Shown piece after piece: positions 57,769 to 64,000 of a DNA stretch of 64,000 bases; within the stretch, counting starts at the first letter, position 1; each line of letters starts with the position of its first letter. This DNA comes from Acidianus hospitalis. GTDB taxonomy: Archaea > Thermoproteota > Thermoprotei_A > Sulfolobales > Sulfolobaceae. The notes beneath the pieces were generated by a model. That model worked only from the letters and a program-made list of their open reading frames with translations. It did no database searches and had not been told where the DNA came from. Position numbers and translations under genes: made by a program. The stretch lies in contig JAWDOK010000001.1 in NCBI GenBank assembly GCA_046533895.1, positions 186,001 through 250,000 of the forward strand, given 5' to 3'.

Positions 57769-58536
57769 TCAGCCTTCCATCATATAATATGTCATTAGAC
57801 TTAAATAAATAGGTGCTAAGAGAGGTTCAACATCAAGTAATATTTCCTTAACTTTCTTTCCTTTTTTCCTTAACTCAAAGGAAATTCTTCTCATAGGAAT
57901 AGAATCAACACCAGTATAAATAATATTAGCATCATTCGAGAAATTCATACTATAATAATCTTTAACATCTTTATTTAGATTTTTCTCTACAAAATATCGT
58001 GAAGGTAGAAGAATAGGAGACAGAATAATTTGAGGTAATGAAAGGTCGATCTCCTTACTTTTTTCAGCTAAAAAATCATCAATGTCAGAAAAATCCAATT
58101 CCTTAAGAATCCTATTTGCTCTTACTCCCTTAATCAACGATACTTCACTATAAAGTATAGAAAGGGATAAATTAACCTCACACATTTCTCCTTTAAATTT
58201 TATTACCTCAATTTTCCCCTTAGGTTTAATTTCATTACATGAAAACAAATAACCTTCAAGGTTTAACGCCCATGCATTATCAAGAATTTCTCTACTCTCG
58301 TTCTGGTCATTAATAAAGAAAATCACTTTCCCTGGTTCCGCATAAGCGTCTTCCACTAATGCAAATTCGTGAATTGGCACAGTTTTTATTATTTTACCTT
58401 CAAGATTTATTATACTCCTCTCCAACGTGTATGCAGGAAGTTCCATCCCCTTGCCATAAGCTATTACTGAAAAATCCTTAGGAATATTTACACTATTTAT
58501 ACTAATGCGGTTTTTAACGAGTTGCAACAAGAACAC
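57769..58536 (-). CDS. Hypothetical protein between MTA phosphorylase and prenyl synthase
   Basis: The 255-residue protein is not assigned; alternating strands and helices (DFSVIAYGKGMELPAY, GKVIFFINDQN) suggest a Rossmann-like or SIS-like fold. The start GTG 58536 overlaps the MTA phosphorylase gene by 40 bases; TTG 58530 or 58527 are alternatives. No catalytic motif recognised. Confidence 0.65.
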   Translation of the reverse strand: MFLLQLVKNRISINSVNIPKDFSVIAYGKGMELPAYTLERSIINLEGKIIKTVPIHEFALVEDAYAEPGKVIFFINDQNESREILDNAWALNLEGYLFSCNEIKPKGKIEVIKFKGEMCEVNLSLSILYSEVSLIKGVRANRILKELDFSDIDDFLAEKSKEIDLSLPQIILSPILLPSRYFVEKNLNKDVKDYYSMNFSNDANIIYTGVDSIPMRRISFELRKKGKKVKEILLDVEPLLAPIYLSLMTYYMMEG

Positions 58537-59306
58537 TCTCTTTCATCTGGTTTATCTGGAATTCTCTTAATTACTTCATATAAAAGCTTCCTAGATTTCT
58601 CAGTATTTTCATTCATCACCCTAGTTACTTCCTCGGCAGTTACGGGAACTTCAGCGAAAACGTCATAGTCAGTTATTGTTGCGATAGTTGCATAGCACAT
58701 TTGCATTTCGCAAGCTAAGTTTACTTCAGGAACTAAAGTCATCCCTATTATATCAGCCTTAAACACTTCCTTCCATACCCTACTTTCTGCCCTTGTAGAA
58801 AACCTAGGTCCTTCGATGCATATGTAAGTCCCGCTCTCATGAGTGGTAATTCCTAGGTCCTTAGCTGCAGAAATGATAATCTTCCTTAAATGATTACAGA
58901 ACGGATCAGCCATTGATACGTGTGCAACTACTGGGCCGTCAAAGAAAGTGTATTCCCTCTTTTTAGTCATATCTATAAATTGATCTGGTACAACAAAATC
59001 TCCAGGTTTATAATCCATTCTTAAGCTTCCTACTGCAGAGACTGAAATTACCCATTTAACTCCTAGCTCGTGTAAAGCCCAGATATTTGCCCTATAATTA
59101 ATTTTATGAGGAGGAATTCTATGTCTCCTTCCGTGCCTAGGTAAGAATGCAACTTTTTTACCCTCCACAGTACCAATAGTTATTAAATCGCTTGTATCTC
59201 CGTAAGGAGTATAAACTTTTATTTCTTTAGATTCAGAAAAAATTTTTGGATCATATAATCCAGACCCGCCTATTATCGCGATCGGTACCTTTTCGTATTC
59301 AAGCAT
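58497..59306 (-). CDS. mtnP: S-methyl-5'-thioadenosine phosphorylase (MTAPII type)
   Basis: The 269-residue enzyme splits methylthioadenosine to adenine and methylthioribose phosphate. IIGGSGLYD, LPRHGRRHRIPPH and YICIEGPRFSTRAE are diagnostic, and the C-terminal CSCC matches the disulfide-forming CxC known from Sulfolobus MTAPII. Start ATG 59306. Confidence 0.95.
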   Translation of the reverse strand: MLEYEKVPIAIIGGSGLYDPKIFSESKEIKVYTPYGDTSDLITIGTVEGKKVAFLPRHGRRHRIPPHKINYRANIWALHELGVKWVISVSAVGSLRMDYKPGDFVVPDQFIDMTKKREYTFFDGPVVAHVSMADPFCNHLRKIIISAAKDLGITTHESGTYICIEGPRFSTRAESRVWKEVFKADIIGMTLVPEVNLACEMQMCYATIATITDYDVFAEVPVTAEEVTRVMNENTEKSRKLLYEVIKRIPDKPDERECSCCNSLKTALV

Positions 59307-59388
59307 AAAGAATTTTCACATAACCGCCTTATAAATCAAAACCAAAAATTTGATTAAGTATTAAGCAAAGAAGGTATGGGAATGAATA

Positions 59389-60009
59389 TTGCCAAAAATT
59401 CCCGTGAAAGTAGTTAAATGGGAAGAAATAGTTGACCTATCTTTTAGGCTCGCAGATATTTTAAAGAAGGAAAATTTTAATCCTGACGTAATAATTGCAA
59501 TAGCGAGGGGAGGATTAGTCCCCGCAAGGCTAGTTGCAGACGCAATGGGAGTTTACGACGTTCTCTCCCTTAAAGTAGAACATTGGATAGTAACTGCCTC
59601 TCATACTCCTGAGGCAAAAATAAAATATCCTTATAAAGTAGACTTACAAGGCAGGAAAGTCTTAATCATTGATGACATAACCGACACCGGAGATAGTCTT
59701 ATTTTAGCCGAAAAGCATGTTAAAGAAAACTTTAACGCAGGAGAAATAAAGACTGCCACACTTCAATACATTAAAGGCTCGAAATATGTACCAAACTTTT
59801 ACGCTGATATAATAACGGATTGGACGTGGTTCATGTATCCTTGGAACTATTGGGAGGACGAAATTAACCTATTAAAGAAAGTAATGGATGAAATGAAAAC
59901 AACTGATATTGCAAAACTGAAGGAGGGTTTCAAGGAGAGTTATAATATAGACCCTCCAATACCACTAGAAAAAATTATGGAAGAAATGAAAAGAAGAAAA
60001 ATAATTTAA
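59389..60009 (+). CDS. Purine phosphoribosyltransferase
   Basis: The 206-residue type I PRTase has the PRPP loop VLIIDDITDTGDS (91-103) and an N-terminal IAIARGGLVPARL. The family converts hypoxanthine, xanthine or guanine to nucleotides; which base is used is not visible. Start TTG 59389 (MPKIPVKVV). Divergent from the MTA phosphorylase gene, so purine salvage enzymes are adjacent. Confidence 0.9.
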   Translation: MPKIPVKVVKWEEIVDLSFRLADILKKENFNPDVIIAIARGGLVPARLVADAMGVYDVLSLKVEHWIVTASHTPEAKIKYPYKVDLQGRKVLIIDDITDTGDSLILAEKHVKENFNAGEIKTATLQYIKGSKYVPNFYADIITDWTWFMYPWNYWEDEINLLKKVMDEMKTTDIAKLKEGFKESYNIDPPIPLEKIMEEMKRRKII

Positions 60010-60027
60010 AATGAAAATAAGTGGTTC

Positions 60028-60053
60028 GTCTTTCTTTCTATCTATTTCTTTTT
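60028..60053 (+). terminator. Pyrimidine-rich archaeal terminator
   Basis: A T-rich run (tctttctttctatctatttc then ttttt) begins 19 bases after the phosphoribosyltransferase stop and fits a Sulfolobales terminator. Confidence 0.4.
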
Positions 60054-60065
60054 AAATGTGGAAAA

Positions 60066-61130
60066 TCACTCAATCCTAAATCTGAGCTTACCTATGCTTC
60101 CTCCGAAAGTCTTCTTAATCCATTCTGCCTCTGGTACTTCGTCATTTATTACGTAAACCTTTGTGCCGAATTTTTCAGCCTCTTTAGTTAAAGAATCTTC
60201 CTCATTATCCTCGTGGACTATAAGTGCATCTAAAGCTCCCATATCCATAGCCTTCTTTATTTCCTCCTTACCGTAAACAACTAGACCGTCGTCCTTTGCT
60301 AAATGATATTTAATTTCGTCCAATAAATTCTCAACTTCAACGTATTTTTGATTCTTCAGCAAATCCTTAGCTTTCATAACCATTTCCCTTAGTCCAGCTT
60401 CCCCTTGATCGCCTACGTCAATAAGCGGTTCAAGTACTAGCTTCTTTAGCCTATATTCCATGTAATCCCCTTCGTAAAAGTCGTTTTTAGCGTAACCTGG
60501 ACCTCCTAATAGTATGCCTTTCAATTTCTTCTCCTCCAAGTAAGGTAAGAAGTAACTGTTAACCTTCTCCCCCACCTCTTTGAGAAAGTCATGGTAAAGC
60601 TCTTCTATTATTCTATCAATTCTCCTCTGAGACTGTCCTCCCATCATGTGCTTACCCGGCACATAACCTTCAATTTCCTCTAGCTCTTCTATCCTTGTTC
60701 CTCTTAGTATTCCTATAGTTGCAGTATCTCTCTCGACTATGATCAATCCGTAAACTTCGTTCTCCTCTACCATGTCTTCGAGAAATTCTAAGTGGAAGAA
60801 TTTGTCAGTCCTATAGAAATAGACCGTGACCTTTTCTGGTGGAGAGAACATGTAGCATTTAAACTCCTCAGTTTCGAAATTTTCCCCGCAAAACAGAACA
60901 AGGCCATTATCTGGGACTTTAGGAATAGAGGTAAGTCTATCTATCGCTGCACTTATTGCTGATTCTACAGCATCTCTAGTTCTCTTTAACTTAATGTTTT
61001 GTGAAATCGACGCCTCTTGTCGCAGATTATTTAGCACATCAGCTATAGGTCTACCTGGCGGAATATATAATGAAAGTAGGACTGTAGCTGGAGCAGACCA
61101 TTTCTTTAATTCTTTTAATAAAACTTTCAA
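60066..61130 (-). CDS. prf1: Peptide chain release factor aRF1
   Basis: The 354-residue archaeal release factor recognises stop codons and triggers hydrolysis. GGQ is at 164-166 (MMGGQSQRR). The codon-reading loop reads NIKL (45-48) in place of NIKS. TTG 61130 gives a start shortly before the conserved LKELKKW, so the protein may be about eight residues short. ATG 61167, downstream of a ctttttaag box, is one base out of frame and would give MS then the conserved frame if one base were lost around 61158-61161. Upstream of the tRNA-Leu gene. Confidence 0.92.
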   Translation of the reverse strand: MKVLLKELKKWSAPATVLLSLYIPPGRPIADVLNNLRQEASISQNIKLKRTRDAVESAISAAIDRLTSIPKVPDNGLVLFCGENFETEEFKCYMFSPPEKVTVYFYRTDKFFHLEFLEDMVEENEVYGLIIVERDTATIGILRGTRIEELEEIEGYVPGKHMMGGQSQRRIDRIIEELYHDFLKEVGEKVNSYFLPYLEEKKLKGILLGGPGYAKNDFYEGDYMEYRLKKLVLEPLIDVGDQGEAGLREMVMKAKDLLKNQKYVEVENLLDEIKYHLAKDDGLVVYGKEEIKKAMDMGALDALIVHEDNEEDSLTKEAEKFGTKVYVINDEVPEAEWIKKTFGGSIGKLRFRIE

Positions 61131-61262
61131 TTCTTGCTTACTTAGAACATACTTGTCAAAGACTCATCCCTGATCGATTATCTAATTGTGTTCTTTCCTT
61201 AAAAAGTTATATAGCGTGGTCAATCGAAAACGTTTTTAGTTTTTTACAAGATATTTTAGATT

Positions 61263-61347
61263 GCGGGGATGCCCGAGCTAGGACCAAGGGGGCGGACTGA
61301 GGCTCCGCTGGCGTAGGCCCTCGCGGGTTCAAATCCCGCTCCCCGCA
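61263..61347 (+). tRNA. tRNA-Leu (anticodon GAG)
   Basis: Acceptor GCGGGGA (61263-61269) pairs with TCCCCGC (61340-61346), discriminator A. The anticodon stem GCGGA/TCCGC holds loop CTGAGGC with GAG (61299-61301). A long variable arm makes it a type II tRNA, and the T arm reads GCGGG TTCAAAT CCCGC. No intron and no encoded CCA. It reads Leu codons CUC/CUU. The 3' half serves as the attachment site of the element that follows. Confidence 0.93.
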
Positions 61348-61506
61348 TTGGGGGTTAGGGGTACTCCAAAAAACCCCACTTTCAATGTAAGCTTCTATTA
61401 TCTTATCTAAGGGGCCGACGTAAAGGTACCTTAACTTAGGTTTTGAATGATCAATATAGTAGACGTAATACCTTCACTTATTCTCACGTATAGAAAATTT
61501 GTCCGT
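61263..61506 (-). pseudogene. SSV-type integrase N-terminal fragment, decayed (int(N))
   Basis: Antisense to and reading into the tRNA, the frame encodes TDKFSIRENK, a stop TGA (61476-61474), RYYVYYIDHS, then YLYVGPLDKIIEAYIE, continuing through the tRNA 3' half as CGERDLNPRG. From memory the SSV1 integrase N-terminus has GDYILRERKGRYYVYK and RYVGPLADVVESYLK at the same spacing before the attP site. The in-frame TGA falls where SSV1 has Gly. This is the N-terminal part left at one border when SSV-type elements integrate. Confidence 0.78.
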
Positions 61507-61557
61507 ACATATAATTTCACGCGTCGTAATACGATTTTCTGTATGAAAGCTTAAAAA

Positions 61558-61640
61558 TTTCGTATATTGTACGAAAATTTCGAATTAAAGAGGGCAGTAA
61601 AGATTTCTTATTAGTAATATTACTAAATAGTATTACTATA
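61558..61640. repeat. AT-rich inverted repeats in element
   Basis: TTTCGTA (61558-61564) and TACGAAA (61570-61576) form a perfect 7-base inverted repeat with five bases between. TAGTAATA (61612-61619) and TATTACTA (61631-61638) form an 8-base inverted repeat; the 12-mer AGTAATATTACT (61613-61624) is itself a palindrome. Possible operators or part of a replication origin. Confidence 0.45.
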
Positions 61641-61890
61641 TGATTTAAATATAGAATCAAATATATTTAATCATCAGAACTCTTAGAGAGTATTCAGTAT
61701 CTCTTTAGGTGCGGTGAACAAAACCTTTTTAGCATTACGTTTATCTACCCTGCTTAACTATTTTTTATCTTCTTAACGCTCATGAACGACCTCTGTATAA
61801 CGCTGAACACATTAATATTCGTTGTACTTGCAAGAAGGAGTTTGCAAAGTCTGATACCCTTTTAGACCACGTTTATAAGAAGCATAACAT
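61641..61890. other. Gene-poor stretch of the element
   Basis: Between the inverted repeats and the next ORF I see only a 27-codon frame at 61782-61865 (MNDLCITLNTLIFVVL) and two cctttttag/cccttttag boxes. The small frame may be noise. With the relic int fragment, this fills the 540-base stretch after the tRNA that has no long gene. Confidence 0.4.
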
Positions 61891-62064
61891 ATGCGTGAGT
61901 TAGTGGCCGTAATATTGTCTGTCATTGAAATAGCTTTAGGAGTTTGGTTGCAGTACAGAATATGCGATTGTGCTTATTTATATATAAATTTTAGGAGGAA
62001 TAACATTTTTACTCTTGGCCCTAAGCCTCTTTTTAAGCCATTCTCTTTTTCCTTCTGCAAATGA
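61891..62064 (+). CDS. Small membrane protein, possibly frameshifted
   Basis: 57 codons: LVAVILSVIEIALGVWLQYRI is a membrane segment. The frame becomes hydrophilic after IN (about 61984-61992). One base earlier the other frame reads ILGGITFLLLALSLFLSHS, a second membrane segment, so loss of one A near 61986 would give a two-segment protein. Box cccttttag is 28 bases upstream. The stop overlaps the next start. Confidence 0.45.
   Translation: MRELVAVILSVIEIALGVWLQYRICDCAYLYINFRRNNIFTLGPKPLFKPFSFSFCK
62030..62037 (+). promoter_or_regulatory. TATA box of secreted-protein gene
   Basis: tttttaag is centred 27 bases before ATG 62061, inside cctctttttaagcc. Almost the same motif at the same spacing precedes 63159 and 63435. 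Confidence 0.5.
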
Positions 62065-62609
62065 GGACGTCCATCAGTCTTCTAGGTTTGGGTCTTCTAG
62101 TACTATTCCTAATATCAACAATACAAGTGTTAGCAGTGGCCGACCCATATGATTGGGCGATATCAGCATATAACTCTAACCTGGCCGGATACGGTTATTA
62201 TAAAGTTACTTTCATGAACTACTCCTACATAAACCTAAACGACAGCGGATTTAATTATATGGCAGAAATGTTTAATACAACACTGCAAGCTAAGGGAACT
62301 TATACTGTTAACGGGTCATCATATCAGATATGTTGGGTATTGGTGCAAACAGCTCTTGAGTATAAAAACGGTAAATTCTACTTAGACACAAACTTAGTTC
62401 TGAATATTTCCGAGAACGGCCAATATACGTTAGTGTATATTATAAGTAACGAACATATCTCTTATAACCAACATGGTAGTTTTACAATCACAGCATGTAA
62501 TATTGATAACACATGGTATTTCACATTTAACACGCCTGATCAACCAGTTGATTTCCCCTTACTCCAATTTCTTCAGTTTATTCAATTAAATCTGGTAATT
62601 ATACTATAA
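62061..62609 (+). CDS. Secreted protein of the element, N-terminal part
   Basis: The 182-residue frame has a clear signal peptide (LLGLGLLVLFLISTIQVLA) followed by an Asn/Thr/Tyr-rich exported domain with many N-glycosylation-like sites (NYSY, NLND, NTTL, NGSS, NISE). After FNTPDQPVDFP the frame becomes unrelated and stops. Continuation lies in another frame (see 62642). Family unknown; virion or cell-surface role is inferred from the element context. Confidence 0.65.
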   Translation: MRTSISLLGLGLLVLFLISTIQVLAVADPYDWAISAYNSNLAGYGYYKVTFMNYSYINLNDSGFNYMAEMFNTTLQAKGTYTVNGSSYQICWVLVQTALEYKNGKFYLDTNLVLNISENGQYTLVYIISNEHISYNQHGSFTITACNIDNTWYFTFNTPDQPVDFPLLQFLQFIQLNLVIIL

Positions 62610-62641
62610 CCCTCAATACAGTTCCAGATAAAACATCAGCA

Positions 62642-62971
62642 TTGCCTTATGATGGGAAATATGTAGTTTACCCAAGTGTGGCGGTTGAGGTTAATGCACC
62701 TTCTCAGACAAGCTTTTTAAATGCCAATCCTTATTTTGTGACGATATTTGAACTATATATACACAATGAACTCTATAGCTCGGCATGGAGTGGACAGGAC
62801 TTAATATCTGCGGATTCGGCGTCTTTTAGTGATGAAAATGGTGCAATGATCGGTGCTTGTGCGCCCCCGAGCGGTATTGCATGGGGTGCAGAGGAACACA
62901 TATATACCTATTCCTATCATTATGCTTCACATTACATAGAGTATACATATTGGTTTAATGTTTCTTATTGA
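62642..62971 (+). CDS. Secreted protein of the element, middle part
   Basis: The 109-residue frame from TTG 62642 is open upstream to 62552 (LTPISSVYSIKSGNYTITL), consistent with being the continuation of the preceding frame. Aromatic and Ser/Thr-rich (YTYSYHYASHYIEYTYWF). It ends TGATG, overlapping the next frame. Confidence 0.5.
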   Translation: MPYDGKYVVYPSVAVEVNAPSQTSFLNANPYFVTIFELYIHNELYSSAWSGQDLISADSASFSDENGAMIGACAPPSGIAWGAEEHIYTYSYHYASHYIEYTYWFNVSY

Positions 62972-63120
62972 TGTTAGGAACTCAAAATGGTATTGAGACT
63001 TTCGCTAAACTTAATGGTCTTCCGGTGAATGACCCTCAAAACGGTAATTTCGTTAATTTGGTAACAAGCCCACAACAATACATTGCATTACCTTCCTACA
63101 CATACTCTTCTCCAGTGTGA
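62971..63120 (+). CDS. Secreted protein of the element, C-terminal part (49 residues)
   Basis: ATG 62971 overlaps the previous stop as TGATG and encodes MLGTQNGIETFAKLNGLPVN to ALPSYTYSSPV. Too short to be convincing alone; most likely the end of the split gene, though translational coupling through TGATG is possible. Confidence 0.4.
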   Translation: MLGTQNGIETFAKLNGLPVNDPQNGNFVNLVTSPQQYIALPSYTYSSPV

Positions 63121-63127
63121 TAAAACC

Positions 63128-63135
63128 TTTTTAAG
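63128..63135 (+). promoter_or_regulatory. TATA box of single-span membrane protein gene
   Basis: tttttaag inside cctttttaagcc, centred 27.5 bases before ATG 63159; same motif as at 62030. Confidence 0.5.
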
Positions 63136-63158
63136 CCAATCTTTTTTTATTTTTAAAT

Positions 63159-63401
63159 ATGGAAGGATGTATCAATATTAGAAACGCATCTGGTGGATTA
63201 ACTCTTTTTATGTGCAATTCATCAGATCTTCAGAATATTACTATCATACATTCACCGTCACCGCCGCCACCACCATGGTATGTTCAATATGCCCCGGAAT
63301 TAGCTGTAGTGGCTATCCTTGCTTCTTTAGGAGTTTTAATGTACTTAAGCCCTAGATTTCGCGAAGCTGTGCTAAAAATATTGGACGCAATAACCATTTA
63401 G
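63159..63401 (+). CDS. Single-span membrane protein of the element
   Basis: The 80-residue protein has an Asn-rich exterior part with N-glycosylation-like sites (RNAS, CNSS, QNIT), a proline run SPSPPPPPW, a membrane segment (about 48-64, LAVVAILASLGVLMYL) and a short basic tail. Its shape suggests an anchor of a virion or surface structure. Not matched to a known family. Confidence 0.6.
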   Translation: MEGCINIRNASGGLTLFMCNSSDLQNITIIHSPSPPPPPWYVQYAPELAVVAILASLGVLMYLSPRFREAVLKILDAITI

Positions 63402-63406
63402 GCTCC

Positions 63407-63412
63407 TTTTAA
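63407..63412 (+). promoter_or_regulatory. TATA box of Gly-rich secreted protein gene
   Basis: ttttaa inside ccttttaaac, centred about 26 bases before ATG 63435. Confidence 0.45.
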
Positions 63413-63434
63413 ACTCGCTCTCTTTCCTTAACTT

Positions 63435-63800
63435 ATGAAGAAGTGGATCCTATCGTTTCTAATCCTACTATTGGTAATGCCTGCTATCCCTACGTCTGTG
63501 CATTACATGATAATAGGCGGTGGAGGAGGCCCACCCTATTCACCTTACTCCTTCTCAAAGACCTTCTCAACTTCAGGTCTTGAGACTAAGCCCGGTTGTA
63601 CTTTAGGAACCGCTAACTGGTGGAGCGGTACTTCATTATGCGGTACTAATCTGAGGATCCTCTGCTTCGAGGATTATGAAGGGAACAACGTTTCAATCCA
63701 CCTCTCAACTTCTTCCGTTTACTTCAACGGAAGCGTTGTTACAACTTGCAACGACATTATAATATACCATGGAGTCCTAGTTAACTACGAAATTTATTAA
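63435..63800 (+). CDS. Secreted Gly-rich protein of the element
   Basis: The 121-residue protein has a signal peptide (WILSFLILLLVMPAIPTS), a flexible MIIGGGGGPPYSPYS segment and four or five Cys (C59, C73, C81, C105 approximately) that could form disulfides outside the cell. N-glycosylation-like sites NVSI and NGSV are present. Not recognised; likely a surface or virion component. Confidence 0.6.
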   Translation: MKKWILSFLILLLVMPAIPTSVHYMIIGGGGGPPYSPYSFSKTFSTSGLETKPGCTLGTANWWSGTSLCGTNLRILCFEDYEGNNVSIHLSTSSVYFNGSVVTTCNDIIIYHGVLVNYEIY

Positions 63801-63857
63801 AGGTATATTTTTCTCAATTGCTAAAGAGTTTTTATTTTAGAAAGTGGAAACACATTT

Positions 63858-64000
63858 ATGGCAATCTTAAAGGTATCAGAGGACGTGAAAGAAGAGCTGC
63901 TTAAGTTAGCTAATGAGTTGCAAGACAAGAGAGGAGGAAAAAGAGATGTTACAATAAATTCCGTAATAGAATTTCTAATTGAGTTTTATAGAGAGAAAAG
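63858..64000 (+). CDS. RHH-type DNA-binding protein (VapB-like), truncated by window end
   Basis: The visible 47 residues (MAILKVSEDVKEELLKLANE to INSVIEFLIEFYREK) fit the RHH antitoxin/CopG pattern seen in VapB proteins of Sulfolobales and in their mobile elements. A tttatttta box lies about 23 bases upstream. The C-terminus and any toxin partner are outside the window. Confidence 0.7.
   Translation, partial: MAILKVSEDVKEELLKLANELQDKRGGKRDVTINSVIEFLIEFYREK

Larger units (their letters stand above)
62061..63120 (+). pseudogene. Likely single secreted-protein gene broken by two shifts
   Basis: Three frames join into one exported protein of about 353 residues if one base is added in cccc (62555-62558) and one near tatt (62966-62969). 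The first junction gives VDFPLTPISSVYS then KSGNYTITLNTVPD; the second gives NVSYLMLGTQNGIETF. Composition is uniform across all three pieces. Either recent decay, homopolymer miscalling, or true recoding. Confidence 0.55.

Overview
The window is 64 kb of chromosome from a thermoacidophilic crenarchaeon of the order Sulfolobales. Supporting signs are AT-rich, ATG/GTG/TTG-started genes, many leaderless genes with a TATA box about 26 bases upstream, archaeal information genes (aIF1A, aIF2-beta, aRF1, NMD3, RIO1, KH/Dim2-like, simple OB-fold SSB), archaeal lipid genes, the archaeal pantoate kinase/phosphopantothenate synthetase pair, a four-gene succinate dehydrogenase without membrane anchors, and an SSV-type viral integrase relic at a tRNA gene. 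I cannot fix the genus from the sequence.

Layout. 1-4.7 kb: end of a phytoene-dehydrogenase-like flavoprotein, a membrane-anchored tandem AAA ATPase, an inositol-phosphatase-family enzyme and thioredoxin reductase. 4.7-9.2 kb: a pterin island (dihydropteroate-synthase-like, PTPS-like and MptE-like enzymes) interleaved with unknown genes, including an overlapping trio resembling a nucleotidyltransferase, a HEPN protein and a TusA protein. 9.2-16 kb: a LeuA-type synthase with a damaged start, a metallo-beta-lactamase-fold hydrolase, two small RHH regulators, a C/D box sRNA, a stand-alone RAM protein, an ABC exporter and archaeal CoA synthesis genes. 16-23 kb: a flavin/Fe-S fusion oxidoreductase, a MoaD-MoaE fusion, ThiD-ThiN, an HD hydrolase, pyrophosphatase and a glycosyltransferase. 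23-30 kb: a type IV pilus-like ATPase/membrane-protein pair and a translation/RNA operon (aIF2-beta, DUF424, NMD3, RNase HII, TGS protein). 30-41 kb: MtaB, thiolase, aIF1A-RIO1-KH, a PD-(D/E)XK nuclease-like protein, DUF1152, a C2H2 protein, methionine/threonine enzymes, MoeA, PqqD-like and SSB. 41-51 kb: MoxR-VWA, sdhABCD, HAD phosphatase and DUF2070. 50-61 kb: geranylgeranyl reductase and a paralogue, Lrp regulator, a second C/D box sRNA, ATP-grasp ligase, prenyl synthase, MTA phosphorylase, a phosphoribosyltransferase and aRF1.

From 61.3 kb to the end the character changes. tRNA-Leu(GAG) is followed by a decayed antisense N-terminal integrase fragment of SSV type, AT-rich inverted repeats and short secreted or membrane genes, each with its own promoter. 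I read this as the left end of an integrated fusellovirus-like element whose other end lies outside the window.

Several otherwise conserved genes lack a usable start or carry single-base shifts (leuA-like, rnhB, the ATP-grasp ligase, aRF1, two genes of the element). Some of these sit in short homopolymers, so they may be base-calling errors. They may also be real, and each can be tested. The genes cooperate mainly in archaeal isoprenoid lipid synthesis (thiolase, prenyl synthase, reductases), cofactor synthesis (pterin, CoA, molybdopterin, thiamine) and translation/ribosome assembly.
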